Positions 1-5,893 of a stretch of 13,272 bases of DNA are shown here, in pieces. A model generated the notes under the pieces. That model saw nothing but the letters and a program-made list of their open reading frames with translations, had not been told where the DNA came from and did not search any database. Position numbers and translations under genes: made by a program. Positions within the stretch are counted from its first letter, which is position 1. Each line of letters starts with the position of its first letter. The stretch is from Planctomycetia bacterium (lineage in GTDB: Bacteria; Planctomycetota; Phycisphaerae; Phycisphaerales; SM1A02): positions 1-13,272 of the forward strand of contig SYGQ01000203.1 in NCBI GenBank assembly GCA_005799475.1, written 5' to 3'.

Positions 1-328
1 CGGTGGCGTTGCACTCTTGGTACTTCGCTGGGCTCTCGAGTGACGCCGGGACCGACCCGAGCGCCGCGAGGTGAAAGACCACTTCAGCGCCGTCGAAGGC
101 TTGTTCGAGCGCCGCTGCATCGAGGATGCTGCCCTCGACGAGTGTGACCCGCGACGAGCACCCCTCGAGGTTTTCTCGGCGCCCATTGACGAGGTTGTCG
201 ATCACGGTGACCCGCGCACCGAGCGCATCGAGCCCGCGACACAGATGCGAACCGATGAAGCCCGCACCCCCCGTCACGCACACCGACCGGTCGCTGAACC
301 TCGGTCGGTGCTGGTCGAGCCAGACCAA
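1..328 (-). CDS. NAD-dependent epimerase/dehydratase, N-terminal part (runs off the left window edge)
   Basis: Extended short-chain dehydrogenase/reductase, probably a nucleotide-sugar 4-epimerase acting in the cytoplasm on UDP- or GDP-sugars for surface glycans. The reverse strand reads the Rossmann dinucleotide motif VTGGAGFIGSHL. An acidic residue at the end of strand 2 (VIDNL) would bind the adenosine ribose of NAD. Then follow GSILD and FHLAALGSVPASLESP. The ALGSVP stretch recalls WbpP/TviC-type UDP-N-acetylglucosamine epimerases, but the catalytic YxxxK lies outside the window, so substrate is open. The only in-frame start after the atpA stop that leaves residues before strand 1 is TTG at 328, preceded by GGAAGG inside the end of atpA. 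A GTG at 283 is the alternative but would begin directly in strand 1. The gap to atpA is 3 bases, so it is probably cotranscribed with the ATP synthase genes. Confidence 0.85.
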   Translation of the reverse strand, partial: MVWLDQHRPRFSDRSVCVTGGAGFIGSHLCRGLDALGARVTVIDNLVNGRRENLEGCSSRVTLVEGSILDAAALEQAFDGAEVVFHLAALGSVPASLESPAKYQECNAT

Positions 329-331
329 AGG

Positions 332-1888
332 TTACGTCGCCTTCCACGCAGCCTTGAACGACTTCATGGCGGCCATGAACTTCTCCTCAAGACCCTTGAA
401 CGAACGCGCCGACTCAAGCTCGGCGCGCAGCGCTCGCTGGGATCCGCGGAAAAAGTCGAGGAGGTCGCGCTCGAACTGCGGCACCTTGTCCTTGGCCACA
501 TCGTCGAGGAACCCCTTGGAGCCAGCGAAGATCGAGACGCACTGGTCGATGGTGTCGAACGGTGTGTACTGCCCCTGCTTGAGGAGTTCGACCATGCGCG
601 CGCCGCGCTCGAGCTGCCGAGTGCTCGCGGGGTCGAGTTCCGTGCCCAACTGCGCAAACGCCTCAAGCTCACGGAATGCCGCAAGGTCAAGCCGCAGCGA
701 GCCGGCGATCTCCTTCATGGCTTTGATCTGCGCGGCACCGCCCACGCGGCTCACGGAGATACCGACATTGATGGCCGGTCGAACGCCTGCCGAGAAGAGT
801 TCGGGCTGCAGGTAGATCTGCCCGTCCGTGATCGAGATCACATTGGTCGGGATGTACGCCGAGACATCGCCCTCCTGCGTCTCGATGATTGGGAGCGCCG
901 TCAGCGACCCGCCACCGTTTTCCTTGGAGAGCTTGGTCGAACGCTCAAGAAGGCGCGAGTGCAGATAGAAGACATCGCCAGGGTACGCCTCGCGACCGGG
1001 CGGACGACGAAGGAGCAGCGAGAGTTCGCGGTACGCGACGGCTTGCTTCGAAAGGTCGTCGTAGACGCACAGCACATGCTTGGGGCCCGTGTACTTGGCA
1101 TCCTTCCCCTTCCACATGAAGTACTCGCCCATCGCGCACCCTGAGTAAGGGGCGATGTACTGCATCGGCGGCGACGAAGACGCGCCGGCATTGACCACGA
1201 TCGTGTAGTCCATCGCGCCGTGCTTGCGCAGAAGGTCAACAACACCGGCGACCGTCGAGTCCTTCTGGCCGACAGCGACATAGATGCACACGACCGCATC
1301 TGGGGTGCCCCAGTACTGCTTCTGGTTGATGATGCAGTCGAGGCAGATGGCGGTCTTGCCCGTCTTGCGGTCGCCAATGACGAGCTCGCGCTGACCGCGA
1401 CCCACGGGGATCATCGAGTCAACGGCCTTGATGCCGAACTGCATCGGCTCCTTGACGGGCTGGCGCGCGGAAATGCCCGGCGCAACGATGTCGACTTTGC
1501 CCGTCTCGGTCGCGCCTAGTGGAGCGCCGCCGTCGAGGGGATTGCCCAAGGGGTCAACGACTCGACCCAAGAGCTGCGGGCCCACCGGCACTTCGAGGAG
1601 CCGTCCCGTCGAACGAACCGTGTCGCCTTCACGGACGCCGATCGAGTTCCCAAACATCGCGACGCCGACGGTGTCGGACTCGAGGTTCATGGCTTGTCCG
1701 ATGACAGTGCCATCGGCTGTCTCAAACTCAAGGAGTTCGCCGGCCATCGCCTTCGAGAGGCCGTACACGCGGGCGATGCCGTCACCTACCTCGACGACCT
1801 GCCCGACATCGCTGACTTCCATCGTGGTGCCGAACTGTTCGATTTCCTGGCGGATGACGGTTGCGATTTCGTCGGTCTTGATCTTCAT
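332..1888 (-). CDS. atpA: F-type ATP synthase subunit alpha
   Basis: Non-catalytic nucleotide-binding subunit of the F1 headpiece, on the cytoplasmic face of the membrane; it alternates with beta in the alpha3beta3 hexamer. It is 518 residues, normal for the family. Visible landmarks are the P-loop GDRKTGKT (172-179), the Walker B strand ending in VYDDLS (275-280), the SLLLRRPPGREAYPGD segment (290-305), the ALPIIETQEGDVSAYIPT segment (331-348), and SVSRVGG (378-384) whose Arg381 matches the arginine finger reaching the beta catalytic site. The ATG at 1888 is chosen because AAGGA lies 7 bases upstream and the protein then begins MKIKTDEIATVI, a usual alpha N-terminus; a longer in-frame start at 1960 overlaps atpH and adds unrelated residues. 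Compared with the E. coli protein as I remember it, about 8 extra residues (around KYTGPKHV, 265-272) precede Walker B. Next gene downstream is an epimerase rather than atpG. Confidence 0.98.
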   Translation of the reverse strand: MKIKTDEIATVIRQEIEQFGTTMEVSDVGQVVEVGDGIARVYGLSKAMAGELLEFETADGTVIGQAMNLESDTVGVAMFGNSIGVREGDTVRSTGRLLEVPVGPQLLGRVVDPLGNPLDGGAPLGATETGKVDIVAPGISARQPVKEPMQFGIKAVDSMIPVGRGQRELVIGDRKTGKTAICLDCIINQKQYWGTPDAVVCIYVAVGQKDSTVAGVVDLLRKHGAMDYTIVVNAGASSSPPMQYIAPYSGCAMGEYFMWKGKDAKYTGPKHVLCVYDDLSKQAVAYRELSLLLRRPPGREAYPGDVFYLHSRLLERSTKLSKENGGGSLTALPIIETQEGDVSAYIPTNVISITDGQIYLQPELFSAGVRPAINVGISVSRVGGAAQIKAMKEIAGSLRLDLAAFRELEAFAQLGTELDPASTRQLERGARMVELLKQGQYTPFDTIDQCVSIFAGSKGFLDDVAKDKVPQFERDLLDFFRGSQRALRAELESARSFKGLEEKFMAAMKSFKAAWKAT

Positions 1889-1916
1889 GGGTAGTCCTTG
1901 GGGGCGTTCGCGTGTT

Positions 1917-2516
1917 TCAGGCGATGAATCGTTTCGCATCCCGACGCACTGCGGCGCCACCGGATGCGACGATGGCTTCCTGCAGGCGGCGCAGGCGCGT
2001 GGCGATTGAGCCGTCGATGAGTTCGTCCTCGATGCGGAACTTGATGCCGCCGATCATCGAGGCATCGGGGTAGTAGTGGAACACGGCATCTTTGCCGACA
2101 GTCGCCTTGAGCTTGTCGCGCATCAGGGCCTCGGTGGTGGCACCCAGCGGCTTGCCGTCGACGGTGTAGACATCGACCTCGGTCTTCCCGAAGAGCTTCT
2201 GAAGGAGCGCGTCGTAGCAGCCACCCATCGCGACGAGGTGGCCAAGCCGGCCCTTGCGGTCGACGATGCGGACGAATCGATACAGGATGCTCGAGATGCG
2301 GCCCTCGAAGACCCTTTGGATCACACGGCTCCGTTCGCCTCGATCCACCACTGGCGAGGAGAGGTAGCGCACGAACGCCTTGTTCGCAATGATCGCCTCG
2401 CAGAAGTCGTTGAGCTCCTCACCCACCTCTTGGGCGCGCGCGTTCCCCCCGTCCTTGATCGCAAGTTCGAGGAGCGCGTTGGCGTAGACGCTGGCGATGG
2501 GATCGGCGACGCTCAT
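1917..2516 (-). CDS. atpH: F-type ATP synthase subunit delta (OSCP)
   Basis: Peripheral-stalk subunit that caps the F1 alpha subunits and joins them to the b dimer, resisting rotor torque. It is 199 residues, slightly longer than the usual 175-185. Family signatures are visible at both ends: YANALLELA (11-19) in the alpha-helical N-terminal domain, and SMIGGIKFRIEDELIDGS (153-170) followed by RLRRLQ in the C-terminal domain that binds b. It sits between atpF (9-base gap) and atpA (28-base gap), its usual position. The start ATG at 2516 follows the atpF stop closely. The bases just upstream (GACTTTCC) give only a poor Shine-Dalgarno match, so translation may depend on coupling to atpF. The C-terminal tail after residue 180 (Ala/Gly then Arg/Lys-rich) accounts for the extra length. 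Confidence 0.95.
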   Translation of the reverse strand: MSVADPIASVYANALLELAIKDGGNARAQEVGEELNDFCEAIIANKAFVRYLSSPVVDRGERSRVIQRVFEGRISSILYRFVRIVDRKGRLGHLVAMGGCYDALLQKLFGKTEVDVYTVDGKPLGATTEALMRDKLKATVGKDAVFHYYPDASMIGGIKFRIEDELIDGSIATRLRRLQEAIVASGGAAVRRDAKRFIA

Positions 2517-2525
2517 GGAAAGTCA

Positions 2526-3035
2526 CTAGCGCTTCGCAGACATTCCGGCGAGCGATTCTTCGACGATTCGCTGCTGGTCAGCAGGCTTGAGTTCGCGCTG
2601 CAGAATCTTGCCGGCAATGCCGACGGCAAGCGCGGCGGCGTGGGCTTCGAGTTCCGACACCGCCAACCGTCGCGCCGTCTCGATCTCCTCGCCGGCACGC
2701 CGCGCCCGTTCGACCAGCTCGGCTTCGTTCTTCGCACGGATCTCGTCGCCGAGCCGAGAGGCCTCCGCCTTCGCTTCGCGGATCATGCGCGACGACTGTT
2801 CCAGCGCCTCCGTGAGTTTCTGCTCAAACTCCTTCTGCTTCGCGGACGCTGCGGCACGCGCGGCTTCCGCTGACTCGATCTCGTGGAGGATCTTCTGGTT
2901 GCGCTCGTCGAGCCCCTTGCTGATCTTCGGCCACACGACTGTGGCGAGCACGAAGAACACGATCCCGAACACCACAATGGTGGTGAAGAACGGTAACCAG
3001 TTGAAGGCCAGCGGGTCGGCAGCGGCGAGCAGCAT
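2526..3035 (-). CDS. atpF: F-type ATP synthase subunit b
   Basis: Membrane-anchored peripheral-stalk subunit, 169 residues. One N-terminal membrane helix lies at about residues 13-36 (FNWLPFFTTIVVFGIVFFVL and following), then the typical WPKISKGLDERNQKI junction at about 35-49. A long Ala/Glu/Lys/Arg-rich coiled coil follows to about residue 145, and the C-terminal end docks on delta. No second b-type gene is present, so a b2 homodimer is likely rather than a b/b' pair. The ATG at 3035 is chosen because a perfect AAGGAG stands 8 bases upstream. A GTG at 3065 in the same frame would add ten residues that read through this ribosome-binding site and is rejected. A GC-rich hairpin lies in the 68-base gap to atpE. 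Confidence 0.96.
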   Translation of the reverse strand: MLLAAADPLAFNWLPFFTTIVVFGIVFFVLATVVWPKISKGLDERNQKILHEIESAEAARAAASAKQKEFEQKLTEALEQSSRMIREAKAEASRLGDEIRAKNEAELVERARRAGEEIETARRLAVSELEAHAAALAVGIAGKILQRELKPADQQRIVEESLAGMSAKR

Positions 3036-3064
3036 GTGGATCACTCCTTGCACTCGCGTGGCCA

Positions 3065-3086
3065 CCGGGGAGGGTTCCCGCCCCGG
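3065..3086. promoter_or_regulatory. GC-rich hairpin between atpE and atpF
   Basis: The sequence CCGGGG (3065-3070) and its complement CCCCGG (3081-3086) flank AGGGTTCCCG, which is itself self-complementary (GGG/CCC). It lies 17 bases after the atpE stop and ahead of the atpF ribosome-binding site. There is no T-run on either side, so it is not a canonical terminator. In this position it would most plausibly slow exonucleases or partly end transcription after atpE, helping c subunits (many per enzyme) outnumber b. The structure is seen; the role is inference. Confidence 0.5.
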
Positions 3087-3103
3087 CAGCGCGCGCGGTC
3101 AAA

Positions 3104-3415
3104 TCACTTGAAGTTGAGGAAGCCAGCAACCACCGCGAAAAGCGCCACGCCTTCGACGAGGGCGGCGGTGAGGATCATGTTGATGAAGATCTTTTGGGTC
3201 ATCTCGGGCTGGCGCGCGATGGACTCAACCGCGCTACCGCCGATGCGACCGATGCCGATCGCCGCGCCGATGGCGGCAAGGCCGCAGGCGAGTCCCGCGC
3301 CGAGGCTCTTGCCCCAGTTAACGGCCTCAACGGCCGCGTGTGGATCTTGGGCCGACGCGGTGTTGACGAGAACAAGTCCAGCGAGCGTGGCGAAGGCGAT
3401 CTGTCCGAGCTTCAT
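3104..3415 (-). CDS. atpE: F-type ATP synthase subunit c, with N-terminal signal-like segment
   Basis: Rotor-ring proteolipid that carries the coupling ion through the membrane. As encoded it has 103 residues: an extra hydrophobic leader (MKLGQIAFATLAGLVLVNTA, 1-20) ending in ASA-QD, a good signal peptidase I site at 22/23. The usual two-helix hairpin follows, about 81 residues if cleaved. Helix 1 shows the small-residue ring-packing pattern GLAAIGAAIGIGRIGG (45-60). The cytoplasmic loop is ARQPE (67-71). Glu88 in TAALVEGVALF is the ion-binding carboxylate. The sodium-type companions (Gln in helix 1, Ser/Thr after Glu) are replaced by Ile, Gly and Val, so protons are the likely ion. The ATG at 3415 has GGAAAG about 11 bases upstream; an in-frame start at 3487 would add polar residues before the leader and is unlikely. 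Confidence 0.95.
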   Translation of the reverse strand: MKLGQIAFATLAGLVLVNTASAQDPHAAVEAVNWGKSLGAGLACGLAAIGAAIGIGRIGGSAVESIARQPEMTQKIFINMILTAALVEGVALFAVVAGFLNFK

Positions 3416-3535
3416 GTGTGGTGGCTTTCCGTTTGGATTGCAGACTTCGGGGTGATTCTGACGGTTCCCGTCAACGAACGGCGTCAACGAGGGGCAAGCA
3501 TGATAGCGAGTTCGGCCGTGCGTGGCTGTGCCCGA
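3416..3535 (-). promoter_or_regulatory. 120-base gap upstream of atpE with a short perfect inverted repeat
   Basis: This is the longest gap inside the ATP synthase operon. It holds a perfect 6-bp inverted repeat with 3-base loop, TGACGG-TTC-CCGTCA (3459-3473), and CGTCAACGA repeated directly at 3469-3477 and 3482-3490. On the transcribed strand the repeated unit reads TCGTTGACG, so two TTGACG boxes occur, but I find no well-spaced -10 element. A translational enhancer or mRNA processing site for atpE is a reasonable guess, since E. coli uses the region before atpE to raise c subunit synthesis. No function is shown by the sequence alone. Confidence 0.3.
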
Positions 3536-4480
3536 TCAATGTGCGGGAGCACCCTCGGCGTGCCCATCGGCATGCTCCTCGTGGGCCATCAAACTGATGA
3601 ACACAGAACTCAGGAACATGAAAATGAAGGCCTGGAGCAGGGCCACAAACACTTCGAGGAAGGTGATAAGGACGGCTCCAACCCCGCTCACGACCGTGAT
3701 CGAGGAGACGGCGAACATCCCGAGGCCGGCCTTCAGTGCCATCGTGCCGAACATGGTGAGTGTCAAGAGCAGTGTGTGGCCGGCCACCATGTTGGCAAAG
3801 AGTCGGATGGCCAGCGCCGCAGGCTTCACGAAGAGGCCGACGAACTCGACGACAAAGATGATGGGCACGATCAGCCAGAGGAAGACGGATCCGTGGACAA
3901 TGTCGGCGCCGCCGCAGAGGTGCTCGAGCCAGCCTTTCACACCGAGCTCACGGAGTCCCTGCACCTGAACCACAACGAAGGTGACGATCGCCAGTCCTGC
4001 CGTCACGGAAATCGACGCCGTGGCGGCGCCGCCGAAGATGGCATTGGTCTGGTGCTCCGCCATGGAGAAGGGAAGTCCACGCAAGAAATAGATGAACTCT
4101 TGGACCTCGATGAACGGGATGAGCCCAACGATGTTCAGCATCAAGATGAAGAAAAACAGCGACAGCAGGAAGCCGTCGTACTTCTTGGCGAGGCGCTCTC
4201 CCATGACGGGAGTGAGCATCTGGTCGCGCAGATAGAGGATCATCACTTCGATGGTCGCCCCGAACTTCGTTGCAGGGAGATAGCGCTTGTTTCCCATCGA
4301 CACGGGCCCCGTCGAGATCGCCCGGGCGGCGCGCGCCAACAGGTAACAGACGAGTGCCGCGCACACGACCATCGTGACCATGCTGAGCATGACCGGGCTG
4401 TCACCGAGCTGTTTGTCGACGAGGTGGCTGACTGGGTCGGCCTCGCTCGCCAAGAGGGTCGTCGCCAGCTGAAATGACAT
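3536..4480 (-). CDS. atpB: F-type ATP synthase subunit a
   Basis: Integral membrane stator subunit forming the ion half-channels against the c ring; 314 residues. The essential arginine is Arg226 in ALAIRLFANMVAGH (222-235), matching E. coli Arg210; His235 stands where E. coli has Glu219. The last helix has the conserved LLQAFIFMFLSSVF (281-294) with Gln283. Further hydrophobic helices are seen at about 31-50, 104-124, 153-174, 198-219 and 254-277. The N-terminal part KFGATIEVMILYLRDQM is amphipathic, as in other a subunits. The protein ends in an unusual histidine-rich tail (His300, 303, 307 and 314). The ATG at 4480 lies 4 bases after the stop of the atpI-like gene, with AAGAGG about 9 bases upstream inside that gene, so the two are probably translationally coupled. 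Confidence 0.97.
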   Translation of the reverse strand: MSFQLATTLLASEADPVSHLVDKQLGDSPVMLSMVTMVVCAALVCYLLARAARAISTGPVSMGNKRYLPATKFGATIEVMILYLRDQMLTPVMGERLAKKYDGFLLSLFFFILMLNIVGLIPFIEVQEFIYFLRGLPFSMAEHQTNAIFGGAATASISVTAGLAIVTFVVVQVQGLRELGVKGWLEHLCGGADIVHGSVFLWLIVPIIFVVEFVGLFVKPAALAIRLFANMVAGHTLLLTLTMFGTMALKAGLGMFAVSSITVVSGVGAVLITFLEVFVALLQAFIFMFLSSVFISLMAHEEHADGHAEGAPAH

Positions 4481-4484
4481 TCGT

Positions 4485-4943
4485 TCAGGCCTCTTGGTCG
4501 GCGGGAGTCTCGATCCTGGGCCGCCGACCGCGGCCCTGGAGCATCATGGCGATCATTGCCACTTCCGCCATGAGCGACGCGAAGTAGCACGCCCCCGTCG
4601 CCGCCACGAATTGGCGCGCTTCAAACGGGGCGGAGAAGTATAACGCCGCCGCCGCCGCTGGCGTGAGCAGGAAGCGAACGACGGTGCCGGCGAGCCATGC
4701 GGTTGTCCAGTCGATGACGGGGCGAGTGCGCCACGGGAGAGTGACGAGCCATCCGACGAGGCCGACGGGGGCCACGGCCAAGAATGCGCGCAAGGCGAGC
4801 GGGAATCCATCCCATCCCCAGTTGGGCGCCGCGAAAGTCCACGCCACGGCGACCGTGCCCGGCGCGGCGACGACGACAAGCGCGATGCGACGCCACGGGA
4901 GCCTCACGGGCTCGCCCTCGATCTTGGCGCGTTCACCTTCCAC
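4485..4943 (-). CDS. atpI: AtpI-like four-helix membrane protein of the ATP synthase operon
   Basis: Small membrane protein in the atpI position, 152 residues. Four hydrophobic segments lie at about 20-39, 48-70, 82-105 and 113-135, with a charged N-terminus and an Arg-rich C-terminal tail (GRGRRPRIE). AtpI proteins assist assembly of the c ring and, with AtpZ, have been linked to magnesium/calcium handling. Sequence conservation in this family is low, so the name rests mainly on position, size and topology. No ATG is available. The chosen GTG at 4943 has AAGGAG 11 bases upstream and overlaps the atpZ-like stop by 11 bases. A TTG at 4976 and a GTG at 4907 (with GAGGG ahead) are alternatives, differing by 11 to 12 codons either way. 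Confidence 0.7.
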   Translation of the reverse strand: MEGERAKIEGEPVRLPWRRIALVVVAAPGTVAVAWTFAAPNWGWDGFPLALRAFLAVAPVGLVGWLVTLPWRTRPVIDWTTAWLAGTVVRFLLTPAAAAALYFSAPFEARQFVAATGACYFASLMAEVAMIAMMLQGRGRRPRIETPADQEA

Positions 4944-5226
4944 GCGTCGCTCGGCTCCTTGCTGCGATCTCGTCAAGCTGGCGATTCAAGCGCATCCCGC
5001 CGCGAATGAGGGAATAGGTCGCCACGACAAGTCCCGCACCGGTGCCGATGAGCGCTCCGAGGGTGTCATTGCCGAACCAGAGGCCGATGCCCCATCCAAG
5101 CAGCGCACCCCCGATCATCTCCGTGACAAATCCCCACGCCAGCCCCATCATGCGCCATCCCACGCGCATTTCCTCCTGTTCGCGGCTGCTGGAATTCCGT
5201 GAGGGCGTGGGGCTTGCGCTCGCCAT
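4933..5226 (-). CDS. atpZ: AtpZ-like small membrane protein (ATP synthase gene 1 family)
   Basis: First gene of the ATP synthase operon, 97 residues. A hydrophilic N-terminus (1-26) is followed by two glycine-rich membrane helices forming a hairpin: GLAWGFVTEMIGGALLGWGI (28-47) and LGALIGTGAGLVVATYSLIR (56-75). A basic cytoplasmic tail follows. This is the pattern of the AtpZ / ATPase_gene1 family, which precedes atpI-atpB in many bacteria and partners AtpI in assembly or divalent-cation transport. The ATG at 5226 has AGGA 7 bases upstream; Met20 is an alternative start that would remove the Ser-rich leader. The 3' end overlaps the start of the atpI-like gene, a sign of coupling. Family assignment rests on position and hairpin topology. 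Confidence 0.75.
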   Translation of the reverse strand: MASASPTPSRNSSSREQEEMRVGWRMMGLAWGFVTEMIGGALLGWGIGLWFGNDTLGALIGTGAGLVVATYSLIRGGMRLNRQLDEIAARSRATRGR

Positions 5227-5276
5227 GGTGTCATCCTACGGAACGCGCTTGGGCGGCGCGGCTATCCTCGACTGCC
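5227..5276. promoter_or_regulatory. 50-base divergent intergenic region between the atp operon and nuoI
   Basis: Promoters for both the ATP synthase operon (minus) and nuoI (plus) should lie in or beside this short gap. On the plus strand TATCCT (5263-5268) matches 4 of 6 positions of a -10 box and ends 8 bases before the nuoI ATG, with no clear -35. On the minus strand the gap supplies the ribosome-binding AGGA for the atpZ-like gene; I find no convincing promoter for it, so the atp promoter may lie inside nuoI. Confidence 0.3.
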
Positions 5277-5834
5277 ATGCCGATCCGCGATGACGAAGTG
5301 ATCGATGTCACGCACAAGCCGCTCTCATTGGCCGAGGCGCTATTCGTACCGAGCATCGTGAAGGGACTCGGCACGACGATGCGTCACTTGGTGCAGAACT
5401 TCGGGCGCAACGGGACCAACAAGGACACGCTGTGGGTGGTTCAGTACCCCGAGCAGAAGCGCGATGACCGGCCCGTCGAAGACGGCGGCCAGTTCCGCCC
5501 GACCTTTCGCGGTGTGCACCGACTGAACAAGGACGAGGACGGGCGCGTGCGGTGCGTCGCGTGCTTCATGTGCGCCACGGCGTGCCCAGCCAACTGCATC
5601 CACATCGTCGCCGAGGAGAGCCCGTGGGAGGATCGAGAGAAGTATCCGAAGCAGTTCGACATCGACGAACTGCGCTGCATCTACTGCGGGATGTGTGAGG
5701 AAGCGTGCCCAGTGGACGCGATCGAACTCACGCCGCACTATGAATTGACGGGCCTCACGCGCGCGGAGCTGATTTTCGACAAGGCGAAACTGCTCGAGGT
5801 CTACGACCAGACGATCGCCGAGAAGCCGATGTGA
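5277..5834 (+). CDS. nuoI: NADH-quinone oxidoreductase subunit I (two [4Fe-4S] ferredoxin-like subunit of complex I)
   Basis: Complex I subunit of the hydrophilic arm, at the junction with the membrane arm, that passes electrons through clusters N6a and N6b towards quinone; 185 residues. Both cluster motifs are intact: CVACFMCATACP (93-104; Cys93, 96, 99 and 103) and CIYCGMCEEACP (134-145; Cys137, 140, 144 with Cys134). Each donates its last Cys to the partner cluster, as in all 8Fe ferredoxin folds. The NuoI-specific flanks are also present: VPSIVKGLGTTMRHL near the N-terminus, VQYPEQK (55-61), FRGVHRL (77-83) and LIFDKAKLLEVYD near the end. The ATG at 5277 matches the family length; an in-frame upstream ATG at 5199 would run into the atpZ-like gene and adds unrelated residues. 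No Shine-Dalgarno is seen. No other nuo gene adjoins it. Confidence 0.93.
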   Translation: MPIRDDEVIDVTHKPLSLAEALFVPSIVKGLGTTMRHLVQNFGRNGTNKDTLWVVQYPEQKRDDRPVEDGGQFRPTFRGVHRLNKDEDGRVRCVACFMCATACPANCIHIVAEESPWEDREKYPKQFDIDELRCIYCGMCEEACPVDAIELTPHYELTGLTRAELIFDKAKLLEVYDQTIAEKPM

Positions 5835-5847
5835 CCGCGCCCCCCCG

Positions 5848-5893
5848 GTTACGGGCAGATTGTGCCCTCTAGGGGGCACAATCTGCCCGTAAC
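5848..5893. terminator. Perfect 20-bp inverted repeat between convergent nuoI and the AsmA-like gene
   Basis: Left arm GTTACGGGCAGATTGTGCCC (5848-5867), 6-base spacer TCTAGG, right arm its exact complement (5874-5893). It begins 13 bases after the nuoI stop and 13 bases after the AsmA-like gene's stop on the other strand, so it is centred between the two ends. That position suggests a bidirectional terminator or mRNA 3' end. However, neither side has a T-run; C- and G-runs (5840-5846 and around 5896-5906) flank it instead. It could act without U-tract, as a 3' stabiliser, or as a protein-binding or dispersed repeat element. The palindrome is certain, the role is not. Confidence 0.6.

Noticed and set aside
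71..1144. Long open frame (357 codons) on the plus strand
   Set aside because: It is entirely antisense to atpA and the start of the epimerase; its product is Arg/Leu/Glu-rich with no recognisable domain. GC-rich coding DNA commonly leaves such shadows.
3104..3415. Sodium-driven ATP synthase
   Set aside because: The c subunit has Glu88 but lacks the Gln and Ser/Thr ligands known from sodium-type rings, so proton coupling is more likely.
3194..4477. Long open frame (427 codons) on the plus strand
   Set aside because: Antisense to atpE and atpB; highly charged, histidine- and aspartate-rich composition typical of the complement of a membrane protein gene.
332..5226. N-type (second, horizontally spread) ATPase operon
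   Set aside because: N-ATPase operons start with atpD-C and lack a separate delta gene. Here delta is present and the order Z-I-B-E-F-H-A is that of the ordinary F-type enzyme.
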